Positions 1 through 9,699 are shown, counted from the first letter of the stretch. The stretch is 64,000 nucleotides of DNA from QWQI01 sp964608915 (GCA_964608915.1 CAZSQA010000006.1:162339-226338); one strand, 5' to 3'. Numbers and translations are program-made. Notes: a model not told the origin generated them from the sequence alone.

Positions 1-591
1 ACGATCGGGGCCGTGGTGCCCGACGCGCCCCAGCTGCCCCCCACAGTCGTAGCCACGCTCCACGCTCGCGATGTCAGGGCCACGCAAATCGTCGTCGAAA
101 AACTCCTGGTGCCTGTCGTCCGTACGATCGGCGGCGATCCCAAAGGCCAGGCGCCTGGCGGCATGCTGCCGCGAGGCGGCGACGACCGCATCCGCGGGCT
201 GGCGATCGTCAGCAACCGGCCGATCTTTCTTTTTCTCGAACCGCCGGATATCCACATCGTCTGGGGCTCGCGCACGATCGCCGAAGCCGCTCTGGCCGCT
301 TCGGACAGAGCCGCCACCGCTTCGACGGTTCCGATGCTCTGGTTCGACCGGTTCGCCGCGTCAGGTCCTGTGCATCGTGCCGCCGCGATTTATCCCGAGG
401 CCGTCGTTCGCTGGCAGATCCTCAAAGGCGAGCCGGATTCGGTCTGGACACAGTCGGCCAAGGGGCTGCCGCCTCTGGTCTGGCTGGGGCGATCCGAAAA
501 CGGCGAAAGCCGCGATATCTGGGCTTTTTCCGGTTCGAGGGCTTACGTCAAATCGCTGACGGCGAAAATCCCGCCGCCGCAGAGCAAGTGA
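1..591 (+). CDS. Hypothetical protein, C-terminal part (5' end outside window)
   Basis: The frame is open from base 1 to the stop at 589-591, and the first ATG/GTG-like codons inside the window are not obvious starts, so this is probably the 3' end of a longer gene beginning upstream. About 196 codons are visible. I recognise no domain. The visible part reads as a globular mixed alpha/beta protein with no transmembrane segment, and it ends in a polar PPPQSK tail. It converges on the large heme-binding dehydrogenase to its right, with an inverted repeat between them. Its function is unknown. Confidence 0.6.
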   Translation, partial: TIGAVVPDAPQLPPTVVATLHARDVRATQIVVEKLLVPVVRTIGGDPKGQAPGGMLPRGGDDRIRGLAIVSNRPIFLFLEPPDIHIVWGSRTIAEAALAASDRAATASTVPMLWFDRFAASGPVHRAAAIYPEAVVRWQILKGEPDSVWTQSAKGLPPLVWLGRSENGESRDIWAFSGSRAYVKSLTAKIPPPQSK

Positions 592-702
592 ATTGACTAT
601 CCCGATTGGAAGCAGGGAATCAAGCGGTTCGACCGCTGGTTCGAGGCTTCGTTTCGTCCGAGCGGGATTCGTCGGTCGTTCGCTTCACCCCAATGAAATG
701 AA

Positions 703-744
703 AAACGATCCCGAAGTGCCCGTCAGGACATTCCGGGATCGTTT
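703..744. terminator. Inverted repeat between convergent genes, probable bidirectional terminator
   Basis: AAACGATCCCG (703-713) is exactly complementary to CGGGATCGTTT (734-744), giving an 11-bp stem with A-rich and T-rich outer ends and a 20-nt loop. It sits in the short gap between a plus-strand gene ending at 591 and a minus-strand gene ending at 763, which is where a shared terminator is expected. Confidence 0.65.
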
Positions 745-762
745 GCGTCTTATCGATACTTC

Positions 763-3700
763 TTATCTCTTGCCGACTTCCGTCGAAACAGCGTCGCGGA
801 ATTCGATTGGCGCGTCCGAGACGATCGTCAGGCCGAGCATGCCTTCCGATCCTTTCGCAAGCCTGGTGCGGACGAGAATCCGGTTCGAGCCTTTGGCCAG
901 GTCGACCGGTGCTTCATGAGCCGTTTGATCGCCTGAGGCGACAAGCGGCAGTTCCTTGCCGTTGACCCAGACGCGAGCCGGTATGGCGGAGTCGAGCACG
1001 AGACGGGCCTTCTGCTCCTGCGGCGCGACGGCCACGGTCCAGAGATAGACCGATTGACCTTCTTCTGGCGAACCGATGTCGATCATGCCTTCGGCGGTGG
1101 CTGTCAGTCGCCGCCATGCGAAGGTCTTGCCGTCAGACGACTTGATCGGCTCGTTCACGCGGACGGTCGCATCGGCCGGGATCGCGGGTTTGTCATCCGG
1201 ATCGGCGGCGGCCGGCAACGGCCCCAGGGCCTGAAACTGCCCGACGACGCTCGAAGGACGCTTGAGCGTGCTCAGATAAGTCATCAGGTCGACGAGTTCC
1301 TGATTCGTCAATGTCCCGGCGAGACCTTCCGGCATCAGCGAAACGGGCGAGACTTCCGATTCCTCGATATCGGCCCTCGTCACCCTCACCGTCTTGCCCT
1401 CGGCCGTTTTCAGGACGATCGCGCCTTCGGATTCCTGCAGCGGCAGGCCCGTAATCACGCGGCCGTCCTTGAGTGCAAGAACATAGGGGCGATAGTTGTA
1501 ACCCACCGCGGCCGAAGGGTTCAAGATCGATTGCAGTAGTTCTTCGCGACCGTACTTCACGCCGATCGTCGAAAGATCCGGGCCCACCCATCGGCCTTTG
1601 CCGCCGACCCGGTGACAGCCGGCACACGCGTTCGCTGCGGTTCGGAAGAAAACTGCGGCGCCTTTTTCGGCGTTGCCCTCACGCCGGACCAGTTCGTAAA
1701 TCGGCGGCAGCGGGCGTCCTTCGGCCGATTTCGGCGGTGGCAGCACTTTGGCCGAAGCTTCGCGGATTTCGCGGTTCGGATGAGCGTACAGAGCGGTCGT
1801 GGCTTCGGTCTTGAGATCCTCTGGCAACTTGTTTTCGCTGGCCAGCCGGATCACGACCCGCGCGCCGGGCACAGCGGCGGCGAGAGATCGCACCGCCTGG
1901 CGACGCATGGGAAGCGGGAAATTCGGATTGTCGATCATCGCCTGCAGCGTGGCTGAGGCCGGCCCTTCGATCGCGGGCACCGAGCGAACGGCGGTTTCGG
2001 CCAGTTCGCTCGATTTGCGGGCCGCCGTGGACGCTTCGAGAATCGCATTGATCCGCGCCGCCGTGGACGGAGTCTTGTTCGCGACCAGCCCCTCGAGCGC
2101 CGCGATCCGAACCGGTTCCGCGGCGCTGGCTTTTTCGAGGATTCCGTCGAGCGTGGCGAGCAGGGCGGGATCGCCCGTCCGGGCTGCCAGACGCACGCCC
2201 GCCTCTGCCAGAGACGGTTCGGCGATGGCCTTCGTCACGAGTGCCCGGATGGAACCGGAAGATTTGGCCTCACGCCAGTCGCCGTCGAGTTTTTCCGACA
2301 GCAGCGTGAGAATCTGCCGGGTGCGATTGGCATCGCTGGATTCCGCCGCCAGTTTCGCCAGGAACTCCGCCGCCTGCGGATCGGCGATCTGCCTTACGGC
2401 GTCGTCCCAGGCCTGATGAAGCTCCGGCGTGTGCAGCGCCGGTCTGATCTTCGCAAGAAGATCGAGTGCCTCCGGCCGCTTCAGCCGCCATGCCAGCCCG
2501 AGAGTTTTGGATAGCGAATTCGCCGGCAGGCTCTTCGTGCCCGTGGCCAGGAACGCTTCGCTCCGGTCGGTCGGGAAATAGGGCGGTACTGCCAGGCCGG
2601 CCGTTTTGCCAGCGTCTTCGAGCTTCAGGTCGCCGAACAGTGTCCCGTCGAAAAGCCCGGCCACGAAGTGCGATTCACGCTTTTCCAGCGCCAGGCCGAG
2701 AGCCTCGAGATACCACCTGTCCTGGCCGTCCCACTTCGCCGTCAGTTTTTTGAGTGTCTCGCCCGCCTTTTCGGTCGGAACGTCACGCAGCGCCAGAATC
2801 AGTTCGCGGCGCACGCCGGCATCGGGGTCGTCCGCGAGCTTGGTCAAAACGCCCAGATTCTTCTCAGCCCGAGGGGCGGGATGCGTCTGCCCTTCCGGCA
2901 AAGTCACCTGGCCGACGCGGCTTACGTCGCGACCAAGCATCCGCACGACCTGTTCGCGAATCCGCGGGTCGTCCTGCTTGACCAGGGCGAAAGTCGCGAT
3001 CGGGTCGCCCGCGATGGCGTGCCAGACCCACAGGGCGCGTGCCTTGAGCCGCGAATCGGCGGGCTTCGATTCCAGATCCGAAATCGCCTGCAGGGATTCT
3101 TCCTTGCGTTCGATGAGGGCACGCCGCGCGGCGTCCCGCGTGGCGGTCGCCGGTGAGCCCAGCGCGGCGATCAGGCCGTCGATCGATGCGAATTCCGGCT
3201 TCACCGCCGGAACCTTGGCACCCTTCGGTGTCACCCGGTAAATCCGTCCCGTCGTCTGGTCGCTGAAGGCGTGGCCGCCCACGCCGGCATCGTACCAGTC
3301 GGCCACGAAGACCGATCCGTCGGGGGCCGCGGCTGCGTCCACCGGGCGGAACCAGGGGTCTTCGCTGGCCAGAAAGACGTTATGCACCGTGCGGAAGGCC
3401 GCGCCCTGGCGTGTCAGTGGGAACCAGTTGATCTGCCGTGTGCCGGCGTCGGCTTCCAGCAGGCTGCCACGGTTGGCATCGCCGAAAAGCGTGCCTTCAT
3501 AGCAGAAGATTCCGCACGGGCTGCCGTTGCCGGTGCCGACGAGCTTGGGCACGTTGCCGGGCACATCCTCACCCCAGTGCAGGGGGCTGCCTGGCGTGCG
3601 ATAGCCGTAGCGGCCGCCGTCCATGATCCACAAGACCCGGCTGCCCCGGCGGCCGTCGTCGTCGTTGTCCGATACGAACACGTCGCCATAGCTGTCCTGA

Positions 3701-4485
3701 GTGGCTTCGTAATTGTTCCGCTGGCGGTCAGCCAGAATTTCGAACTTCGAGCCGTCGCGATTGACTCGCAACGTCGTCGCGAGCTGGTCCGTCGTCACTT
3801 TCCGGCCCGATTTTTCGGTCACGTCGAAGTTCTGGACCTTTTCGCCGCCTTCAGGCTGAACCGAGCAGCAGCCGTCGCCATGCGTGAAATAGAGCTTGCC
3901 GTCGATCCCCAGAGTCATCCCGTGCACGCCGTGGTCCGAATCGGTGCCGCCGAAGCCTGTCAACAGCGGGAAACGGGCGTCCGCCTTGTCGTCGCCGTCG
4001 GTGTCCTCGAGCACGAGCACGTTGGGGCTGTTGCCCACGTAAACCCGGCAACCCGTGTATTTTCCGCTCCGGTCGTATCTCTCTTCGACGGCGATGCCCA
4101 TCGGCACGGGGAAGATCTTGTCCGCGAAGACTGTCACCTTGTCCGCCTTGCCGTCGTGATCCGTGTCTTCCAGGATCTTGATCGAGTCGGCGTCGGGGAT
4201 CCGCTCCATCTTGCGGGCCACATTCCGGTGCAGCCGGTAATTCAGGCCTTCGGTCACCCAGACACGGCCCCTGCTGTCGATGTCGATCGTCGTCGGGTTG
4301 ATCACCATCGGCTCGGAGGCCCAGAGCGCGGCCTCCAGACCCTCGGCGGGTTTGACCATCCGGGCCGACGCTTCGGCGTCCACCTGGCCGTGACCGACCC
4401 GGGCATGACCCAGACTCATGACCACGAAAGCCGCGGCCATGATCGATCGACCAGTGCGGTATGGGCGTTTTTGCGTGCCGTTCAT
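763..4485 (-). CDS. PVC-type heme-binding dehydrogenase with HEAT-like repeats (secreted)
   Basis: This is a 1,240-residue exported protein of the planctomycete 'membrane-bound dehydrogenase / PVC-type heme-binding CxxCH' class. I chose the ATG at 4485 because it starts directly on a signal peptide (MNGTQKRPYRTGRSIMAAAF...GHG). The frame stays open upstream to 4608. The N-terminal ~420 residues form a sorbosone-dehydrogenase/NHL-like propeller with several DTDGDDKAD-type calcium-like loops. The middle is a long Ala/Leu-rich HEAT-like helical repeat region. A cytochrome c motif CAGCH lies near residue 950, followed by the usual V/I-GPDLS segment and a C-terminal domain resembling a carbohydrate-binding or PA14-like beta domain. 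Such proteins are thought to oxidise sugars or related substrates outside the inner membrane, but the substrate is unknown. Confidence 0.9.
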   Translation of the reverse strand: MNGTQKRPYRTGRSIMAAAFVVMSLGHARVGHGQVDAEASARMVKPAEGLEAALWASEPMVINPTTIDIDSRGRVWVTEGLNYRLHRNVARKMERIPDADSIKILEDTDHDGKADKVTVFADKIFPVPMGIAVEERYDRSGKYTGCRVYVGNSPNVLVLEDTDGDDKADARFPLLTGFGGTDSDHGVHGMTLGIDGKLYFTHGDGCCSVQPEGGEKVQNFDVTEKSGRKVTTDQLATTLRVNRDGSKFEILADRQRNNYEATQDSYGDVFVSDNDDDGRRGSRVLWIMDGGRYGYRTPGSPLHWGEDVPGNVPKLVGTGNGSPCGIFCYEGTLFGDANRGSLLEADAGTRQINWFPLTRQGAAFRTVHNVFLASEDPWFRPVDAAAAPDGSVFVADWYDAGVGGHAFSDQTTGRIYRVTPKGAKVPAVKPEFASIDGLIAALGSPATATRDAARRALIERKEESLQAISDLESKPADSRLKARALWVWHAIAGDPIATFALVKQDDPRIREQVVRMLGRDVSRVGQVTLPEGQTHPAPRAEKNLGVLTKLADDPDAGVRRELILALRDVPTEKAGETLKKLTAKWDGQDRWYLEALGLALEKRESHFVAGLFDGTLFGDLKLEDAGKTAGLAVPPYFPTDRSEAFLATGTKSLPANSLSKTLGLAWRLKRPEALDLLAKIRPALHTPELHQAWDDAVRQIADPQAAEFLAKLAAESSDANRTRQILTLLSEKLDGDWREAKSSGSIRALVTKAIAEPSLAEAGVRLAARTGDPALLATLDGILEKASAAEPVRIAALEGLVANKTPSTAARINAILEASTAARKSSELAETAVRSVPAIEGPASATLQAMIDNPNFPLPMRRQAVRSLAAAVPGARVVIRLASENKLPEDLKTEATTALYAHPNREIREASAKVLPPPKSAEGRPLPPIYELVRREGNAEKGAAVFFRTAANACAGCHRVGGKGRWVGPDLSTIGVKYGREELLQSILNPSAAVGYNYRPYVLALKDGRVITGLPLQESEGAIVLKTAEGKTVRVTRADIEESEVSPVSLMPEGLAGTLTNQELVDLMTYLSTLKRPSSVVGQFQALGPLPAAADPDDKPAIPADATVRVNEPIKSSDGKTFAWRRLTATAEGMIDIGSPEEGQSVYLWTVAVAPQEQKARLVLDSAIPARVWVNGKELPLVASGDQTAHEAPVDLAKGSNRILVRTRLAKGSEGMLGLTIVSDAPIEFRDAVSTEVGKR

Positions 4486-4682
4486 CGTTTTCGGTGACTC
4501 CCACGAGCTGTCGGCCGTGATCGCGTCACAGCCGGGCCGGAACCGTGCGGGCGGCGGGCGGTTCCCTGATTTTGTCCGCGGACCATCCGTGTGTGGACTT
4601 CCGTGCATAAGGATTTCTTATTCTGACCGGAACGGCCTGTCGAGTCCAGATCATAACCCAAGTATCGTGCAAGCTGGAAATT

Positions 4683-5222
4683 TCAGTCGCCGGTCCCGTC
4701 TTCGGACGTTCCGCCGCGATCTTTCGGCCGCCATTCGAAAACATCGCCCGCGGCCGCCGCGATTTCATGATTTCCGCTCACCAGGATCTGCCGTACCGCA
4801 GGGTCCCCCGGCTTGCGCTCGATGCGGAATTCGCCGGAGATGACCCGCCCGTCGGGGCCGATCAGTTCCAGCTCGAACTCGATCGCTCCGCCTTCTCCGC
4901 CCATGTCCAGGCCGATGACCAGGCCGTGGCATTCTCGCACGACCTTGCCCCGGCCCCCCGAAACCGGTCCCTCGTAATCCAGATACTCCCGCCTATGCGG
5001 TTCGAGCGGCACAACCCTGCCTGAGATCGGCCGGTCCGAGAGCACGGTACGGCTCTCAGGCACTTCGCAATAAAGCGCCCAGGTCGGTAACCGATCCGCA
5101 CCCGCCACGGCTCGCGATTCGACGATCAGATCACGATGGGGCTTCGGCCAGTCGTGCCTCAGCACCACGAACCTCCGCGCCTCAGGCACGCTCTCGTTTT
5201 TCAAGGTCGCGGTGATGTTCAT
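4683..5222 (-). CDS. Stand-alone LigD 3'-phosphoesterase-like domain protein
   Basis: This 179-residue protein matches the phosphoesterase (PE) module found at the N terminus of bacterial LigD. The opening RFVVLRHDWPKPHRDL has the pattern of the 'FVVQ-HDARxLHYDxRLE' core, with H23, H29 and D31 in place of the metal/catalytic His-His-Asp set. EPHRREYLDYEGPVSGG (H76) corresponds to the conserved 'EDHPxxYxxFEG' segment. In characterised LigD the PE removes 3'-terminal ribonucleotides and phosphates during nonhomologous end joining. No Ku, ligase or polymerase module is visible nearby, so its role here is open. No signal peptide or membrane segment is seen. It is divergent from the next gene to the right and lies about 200 bp upstream of the heme dehydrogenase on the same strand. 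Confidence 0.7.
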   Translation of the reverse strand: MNITATLKNESVPEARRFVVLRHDWPKPHRDLIVESRAVAGADRLPTWALYCEVPESRTVLSDRPISGRVVPLEPHRREYLDYEGPVSGGRGKVVRECHGLVIGLDMGGEGGAIEFELELIGPDGRVISGEFRIERKPGDPAVRQILVSGNHEIAAAAGDVFEWRPKDRGGTSEDGTGD

Positions 5223-5634
5223 TCGCGTTCCGCTCGATTTTCAGGCCGATTCCAGGCGCATTCGCCGTGTCGTGAATGCCTCGCGAATGGCGGGATCTTG
5301 TGGTTATAGCCCGCGCCTGGCTCGGATCGCAAGCGGTTTGACGATCCGGCAAACCCTGCCGACTGGGCAATCGTGTGAGACAGTGACGATCCGCGAAACC
5401 GTTCCTGCATTTGCGGTCATAGGATGCAACGCCGAAGGAATCCCGTAAACGAAATTTGCTGGAGTCACCGCAATCTTCCATACTTCCAGCGAAATGACAG
5501 CTCCCGGTCGCCATTCGTTGTCCTGCGAACGCAGGATGCGTCCCGTACAAGTTGGGCGTCCCGCATGCGGGGCTGTCGCATCAGTTTCTCCCGGATTCGG
5601 TTCCCGCTCGAAACAGTTCGGAGCACGCTTCACG
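5223..5634. other. Divergent intergenic region (412 bp)
   Basis: This stretch separates two divergently transcribed genes and should hold both promoters, but I see no convincing -35/-10 pair. The only structure I note is an imperfect inverted repeat, GCTGGAGT (5458-5465) with ACTTCCAGC (5482-5490), which has a one-base bulge. A GGAG about 11 bases upstream of the ATG at 5635 is a plausible ribosome-binding site. Confidence 0.4.
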
Positions 5635-7314
5635 ATGTCTCTCACGGCCACCGTAACGTCTGCCAGCGAAAAGGCCCCGGCGCCATCCGGTCCGCATGAG
5701 GACCGCGCTTTCACGAATCCCTCGCAACGGAGATCCGCTTCCGCGATCGATGTCCCTCCGCTTCAGCGGCGAATTCTGGCGAATCGCGAAAACGCCCGCA
5801 AATCCACCGGACCGAAAACCGCCGCAGGCAAAGCCGGCAGCCGATGTAACGCGATCAAGCACGGGCTGGCTTCCCGGGTCGCCTTGCCACGCGAGACGGT
5901 CGTCGAAATCGCGGAACATTTCTGGCAGCTCGTTCAGGCCTATCGCCCTGAGGATGCCGTCACAGTGAACGCGATTCTGGAGATGACGATCTGCTCCTGG
6001 AAATTCCGCCGTCTTTTCGAGCAGTATGCCGGTAATCAGGCACGAACCCGGCTTACCGTCAACGACGACCGCAAGGCACGCGAAAACAGACTCGCCCAGA
6101 GCTGGTTCCGCAAGCTTTCCGCCGATCCCCGCAAGGCCCTGGGACATCTTTACCGCTCGACATCGGGGCTCGATCTGATCGTCGAGAACTGCGATAACCT
6201 CATCGCCGAATTGAACCAGCCTGAAGGCTCCTTGACGAGCCGCCAGTTCATGATGGCCATCCATCTCGGCGGGTTCGACGACTTCGAAATCTGGGATAAC
6301 GTTCAGCTCCGCACGCTCTGGAGTGCCTGGTTCGCATGTCGGCCGGGTCGCAAAGCCGCGCCGGAGGACTTCAATTCCGTTCAGGACGCTTTTCCGGAAT
6401 ATCGAACCCGTGCTCGAAAAGCAATCGAAACCGCTCCTCTGGCGGCGGAAGGGCGTCGGCAATTGATCGAGTGGGTTCGGAACATGCGCGACGAAGCCGT
6501 CAAACTTCATGAGACTCAGGAGCAGGTCGAAGAAGAACTGGCGGCGCTCCAGCCCATGGCCGCCGGATGGCCCGCCCCTGAAGAAACGTCGCAGCATCTG
6601 CTGTATCTGCGTTATTCGAATCAGGTCGATCGAAAAACTCGAGAACTACAGGCACTCATCGCCGCAAGGCCGTCCGTCTCCAGCGCCGACGCATGGAAGT
6701 TCGACGACGAGCTGCTCCCATCGGACTGGAAAGCCGTGCTGATACAGCACCGCACGATGCGCAGCGTCGTCGCCGGAATCGCCAAAGGGGATTTGTCCGA
6801 AGACGCGGCCGAAACGCAGCTCTCCGACAATCTCTTCGGGCTGGACGAACGGGTTTCCCGGCCTGGCCCCGAACATCCATGCCCTGCCGAAGCTCAGGTC
6901 GATGCCGATAAGGCGAACCGCCCCGAACCGGTCGATCCGCTCACACACCAGCCGACCCCTCCGCCGGCCGAGTCGATCCCCGATTCACTTTCGAAATCGG
7001 CCGAATCAGTCGACTTGAGAAATACCATGAGCCCCTTCGAATCGAACGAGCCAGCCCACACTGCCGGGTCGCAGGTTCCCGCGCCTGCCTCGAGCGATTC
7101 GCCCCGGTCCCCCGGGGTCGAAACCGGCATCGAACCTCAGGCCGTGATCCCGCCTCGACCCGGTGCCGATCCTGGACTTCGAAGTCGCTCGCCCGCCCCG
7201 CCGCGTTCGAGCCGCCGCAGGCTTCGGCCCGACAAGCCCGCGGACGTTCGTAAGGATCGTCATCGGCATACCGGCTCTAAGCCGGTCCGCCCGCCTGAGG
7301 CCCGGTCATTATGA
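5635..7314 (+). CDS. Planctomycete hypothetical protein with ANRxNARKSTGPKT motif
   Basis: This is a 559-residue protein of a family widespread in Planctomycetota. It is recognised by the N-terminal block LANRENARKSTGPKTAAGK followed by SRCNAIKHGL (about residues 45-79), which is rich in basic residues and looks like a nucleic-acid or protein-binding helix pair. The middle is helical and charged. The last ~130 residues are Pro/Ser/Arg-rich and probably disordered. I chose ATG 5635 over the frame's first ATG at 5494 because it has a GGAG upstream and the extra 47 residues are low complexity. No transmembrane segment or enzyme motif is visible. Function is unknown; many genomes of this phylum carry several copies. 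Confidence 0.75.
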   Translation: MSLTATVTSASEKAPAPSGPHEDRAFTNPSQRRSASAIDVPPLQRRILANRENARKSTGPKTAAGKAGSRCNAIKHGLASRVALPRETVVEIAEHFWQLVQAYRPEDAVTVNAILEMTICSWKFRRLFEQYAGNQARTRLTVNDDRKARENRLAQSWFRKLSADPRKALGHLYRSTSGLDLIVENCDNLIAELNQPEGSLTSRQFMMAIHLGGFDDFEIWDNVQLRTLWSAWFACRPGRKAAPEDFNSVQDAFPEYRTRARKAIETAPLAAEGRRQLIEWVRNMRDEAVKLHETQEQVEEELAALQPMAAGWPAPEETSQHLLYLRYSNQVDRKTRELQALIAARPSVSSADAWKFDDELLPSDWKAVLIQHRTMRSVVAGIAKGDLSEDAAETQLSDNLFGLDERVSRPGPEHPCPAEAQVDADKANRPEPVDPLTHQPTPPPAESIPDSLSKSAESVDLRNTMSPFESNEPAHTAGSQVPAPASSDSPRSPGVETGIEPQAVIPPRPGADPGLRSRSPAPPRSSRRRLRPDKPADVRKDRHRHTGSKPVRPPEARSL

Positions 7315-7383
7315 CCTTGACGTTCGAGAATGCGGCCGGCGTGACCTCGCGTCACGCCGAATCGCGAACTCCCTTGTCGCAAT

Positions 7384-8742
7384 TCACTTCGCCTCGGGCC
7401 GCTGCGTGAGAAACGCGATCAAGTCGCGCATCGCCGGTTCGCCGAGTGCCCCGGCCAGGCCTGAGGGCATGATCGAGCTGGAGGAGGGCCGGATCTCCGT
7501 GACGTCGAACGCCGAAACCCGCTGACTGCGGGCGTCCGTGTCCAGGATCTCCAGCGTTTCCTTTTCGACCGCCCGAACGACGCCCATCGTCACCTGGCCG
7601 CTTCGCAAGGCGACGCTGAAGCTGGGATACGCCGGATGGATCCGGTCGCTCGGAGCGTTGATATGATGAAAAATCAGCTCAGGCTTCGCGTTTCTCAGCC
7701 CCGAGAGATCCGGGCCGATCTTGCCGCCCTTGCCGTCCACCACATGGCAGTTCACGCACCTGGCCGTGGCCGATTCGAAAACGGCTCGGCCTTTTTCGGC
7801 ATCTCCACCCGTCAGTTCGTAGGGCGGGGGCGTCAGGGCCGTCGGCATTTCAGGCAACGATTCCGGCACCCAGGGCGTCAGCTGGCTGCCATCCGGCAGC
7901 GGTTTCCGGCCGTCGCTGCCGATGATCGAACATGCGGCGAAGTCATCGCCGGAACGGATCGAACCTTTCCCGGCAGGAAAGGTCCAGGCGAAGTTCAGTT
8001 CCAGGCCTGCCGATTCCGCGGTGACGGAGGCTTCGAAATGATCGCCGGCCGGTTCGGAAACCGTTTCCGTGCCATCGATCGTGATCGTAAAGTCTCTTGC
8101 GGAAGCGAATTGGAGCTTGTGTGCGCCTTCGCCCAAACGAAGCCAACCACGAAACGTCAGCGGGGTTTCCGGGGCGTTCCAGGCTTTTTCGATCTTCGCG
8201 ACGTATTCATCGAGTTTCGCGATTTCGGCGAGGCCCTTGCGATCGGTCAGGCGCGGCAGGACGGCGTCATGCGTCGCGTCTTCGACCAGATTCGGCCCGA
8301 TGTTGGCCGCCAGGCCCGTGAACGTCGCTTCCAGATTGATTTCGCCCAGCTTCAGCCGATACGGATCCGGTGAAACGACCGGATCGGCCGTGAGCCGGAT
8401 ACGCCGCCCGCCGGCTTCGGCCTTCAGGCCCGCGATGCGAGTCGCCGCCAGCCGCCCCAGACCCAGCAGCACGCGCGGATCATCCGGCCCGGTCACGCCT
8501 TCCGGCCATTTACCGGCCAGCAGATATCGGCCGACGAACGGATCGAGATCCTTTTGATCGACGGGTTTGTCGCTGTAAGCGATCCATTCGCCGGGCAGGA
8601 CGGAGAAGGCTTTGAGGGTGGTGCCAGTCTCGCTGGGCCCTTCGGACTCATTCGCCCGAATCGCCAGGTTCATGGCGACTCCGCAAATGAAAATACCGAT
8701 AGGAATCCGGAAGCACGATTGAATCGATCGAACGAGTCTCAT
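7384..8742 (-). CDS. Secreted PVC-type cytochrome c protein
   Basis: This 452-residue exported protein starts with a hydrophobic signal segment (IPIGIFICGVAMNLAIRA). It carries a PA14/carbohydrate-binding-like beta domain in the middle (LTFRGWLRLGEGAHKLQFAS region). A single heme c motif CVNCH lies near residue 328, followed by GKIGPDLSGL and the typical C-terminal block ending SSIMPSGLAGAL...LIAFL. That last block is the same module found at the end of the large dehydrogenase at 763-4485, so the two may share electron partners. The role is probably periplasmic electron transfer linked to a dehydrogenase. It converges with the hypothetical gene at 5635-7314. Confidence 0.85.
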   Translation of the reverse strand: MRLVRSIQSCFRIPIGIFICGVAMNLAIRANESEGPSETGTTLKAFSVLPGEWIAYSDKPVDQKDLDPFVGRYLLAGKWPEGVTGPDDPRVLLGLGRLAATRIAGLKAEAGGRRIRLTADPVVSPDPYRLKLGEINLEATFTGLAANIGPNLVEDATHDAVLPRLTDRKGLAEIAKLDEYVAKIEKAWNAPETPLTFRGWLRLGEGAHKLQFASARDFTITIDGTETVSEPAGDHFEASVTAESAGLELNFAWTFPAGKGSIRSGDDFAACSIIGSDGRKPLPDGSQLTPWVPESLPEMPTALTPPPYELTGGDAEKGRAVFESATARCVNCHVVDGKGGKIGPDLSGLRNAKPELIFHHINAPSDRIHPAYPSFSVALRSGQVTMGVVRAVEKETLEILDTDARSQRVSAFDVTEIRPSSSSIMPSGLAGALGEPAMRDLIAFLTQRPEAK

Positions 8743-8835
8743 CCGCGAAATGCCTTTTCTCAGTCGTGGCGCTAGCCAGTCCAGGCGGGCTTACCGGTCT
8801 GAAGAAGTCATTTTGCGGAATCTGATGCGGCCGGG

Positions 8836-9699
8836 TCAAGCTTCGCAGCGGCGGAGTTTCCGCCTGCCAGCGAACGTCATCACGCAAGTGGCGATGCCAG
8901 CCAGAACGTAAGTGCCGGGCTCGGGCACAGCCGCCGCACCGAGTATTCGAAACACGTTCGTTGCGCCGGTTGGAGTGCCTATCAGCGTTGTTGCGCCATT
9001 CTGTGGATTGATCTGGTAGACCTGAAAAGAGCCCACTGCTTTCACACCGTACAGGTTGACACCATCGGAGGCCAGCAAAAGTTCTTCGAAGACGGAATTC
9101 GTTGCGATGTTCGAATAAACACCTAACGTTTTGTTGATCATGCCGAAAGTGCTTGAACCACCGTTATCGCTCGTGAAATAAACATTGCCGTTCGTGAACG
9201 CCATATGGCCGGCGCTCAATGCGCCAGCGGATATTCCGGACGATCAGATGCTCGAATAAATTCCGTTCGTTTTGTTTATCGTACCGAATGTGTCGTCGGT
9301 TTGCCGGTATGTATAGAGTGTGTCGTTCGAATTGTCGACCGCCAACCCGATGATCAGCGGGCTGCTGTTTACGGGAGTTCCCTGGATATCGCCGGCCGTA
9401 TCGATCTTGGTAAGTTTCGGTTGAGTGGATACCGAATAAAAGGCGTTCGCGGTATTGCTCCATGACAGGTTGTCATAAGCGACCTGATTCGTCGCGTCGA
9501 TATTCTTGATCTCGGAATAAATAATGTTGCTGCCATCGATCGTGATTTTCCCAAGAGGATATGTGGAAAAGATCGGAGAGGGATATACGGATTCGCTTGT
9601 AACATAAATTTCGATGCCCGACGTCGATTCGCACAGGGGCGTGAATGCGAAAAGCCACAAAATCAAGGCGAACCGTTTCGTGAGTGACATGAAGAACAT
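8836..9699 (-). pseudogene. PEP-CTERM sorted protein interrupted by an in-frame TGA
   Basis: This is one continuous reading frame broken only by a TGA at 9244-9246. The first part (151 residues from ATG 9699) has a signal peptide (TKRFALILWLFAFTPLC) and a propeller-like repeat ending TFGTINKTNGIYSSI. After the stop the same frame continues SSGISAGALSAGHMAF and reaches the homologous repeat TFGMINKTLGVYSNI. It ends in a PEP-CTERM sorting signal (AAAVPEPGTYVLAGIATCV, then GRRKLRR). The repeats on both sides and the correctly placed C-terminal signal show that this was a single ~287-residue exosortase substrate. As read, the product would lack the sorting signal. It could be a recent pseudogene or a sequencing error. 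No frameshift is needed to join the halves. Confidence 0.75.

Noticed and set aside
593..919. Plus-strand 108-codon frame after the first gene
   Set aside because: It spans the terminator repeat and the end of the dehydrogenase on the other strand and shows no family features.
3271..4497. 408-codon plus-strand open frame
   Set aside because: It is antisense to the heme-binding dehydrogenase, and its translation is a His/Val/Ala-rich shadow.
9244..9246. TGA read as selenocysteine
   Set aside because: There is no SECIS-like hairpin that I can recognise just downstream, and the repeats on either side do not call for a redox residue at this place.
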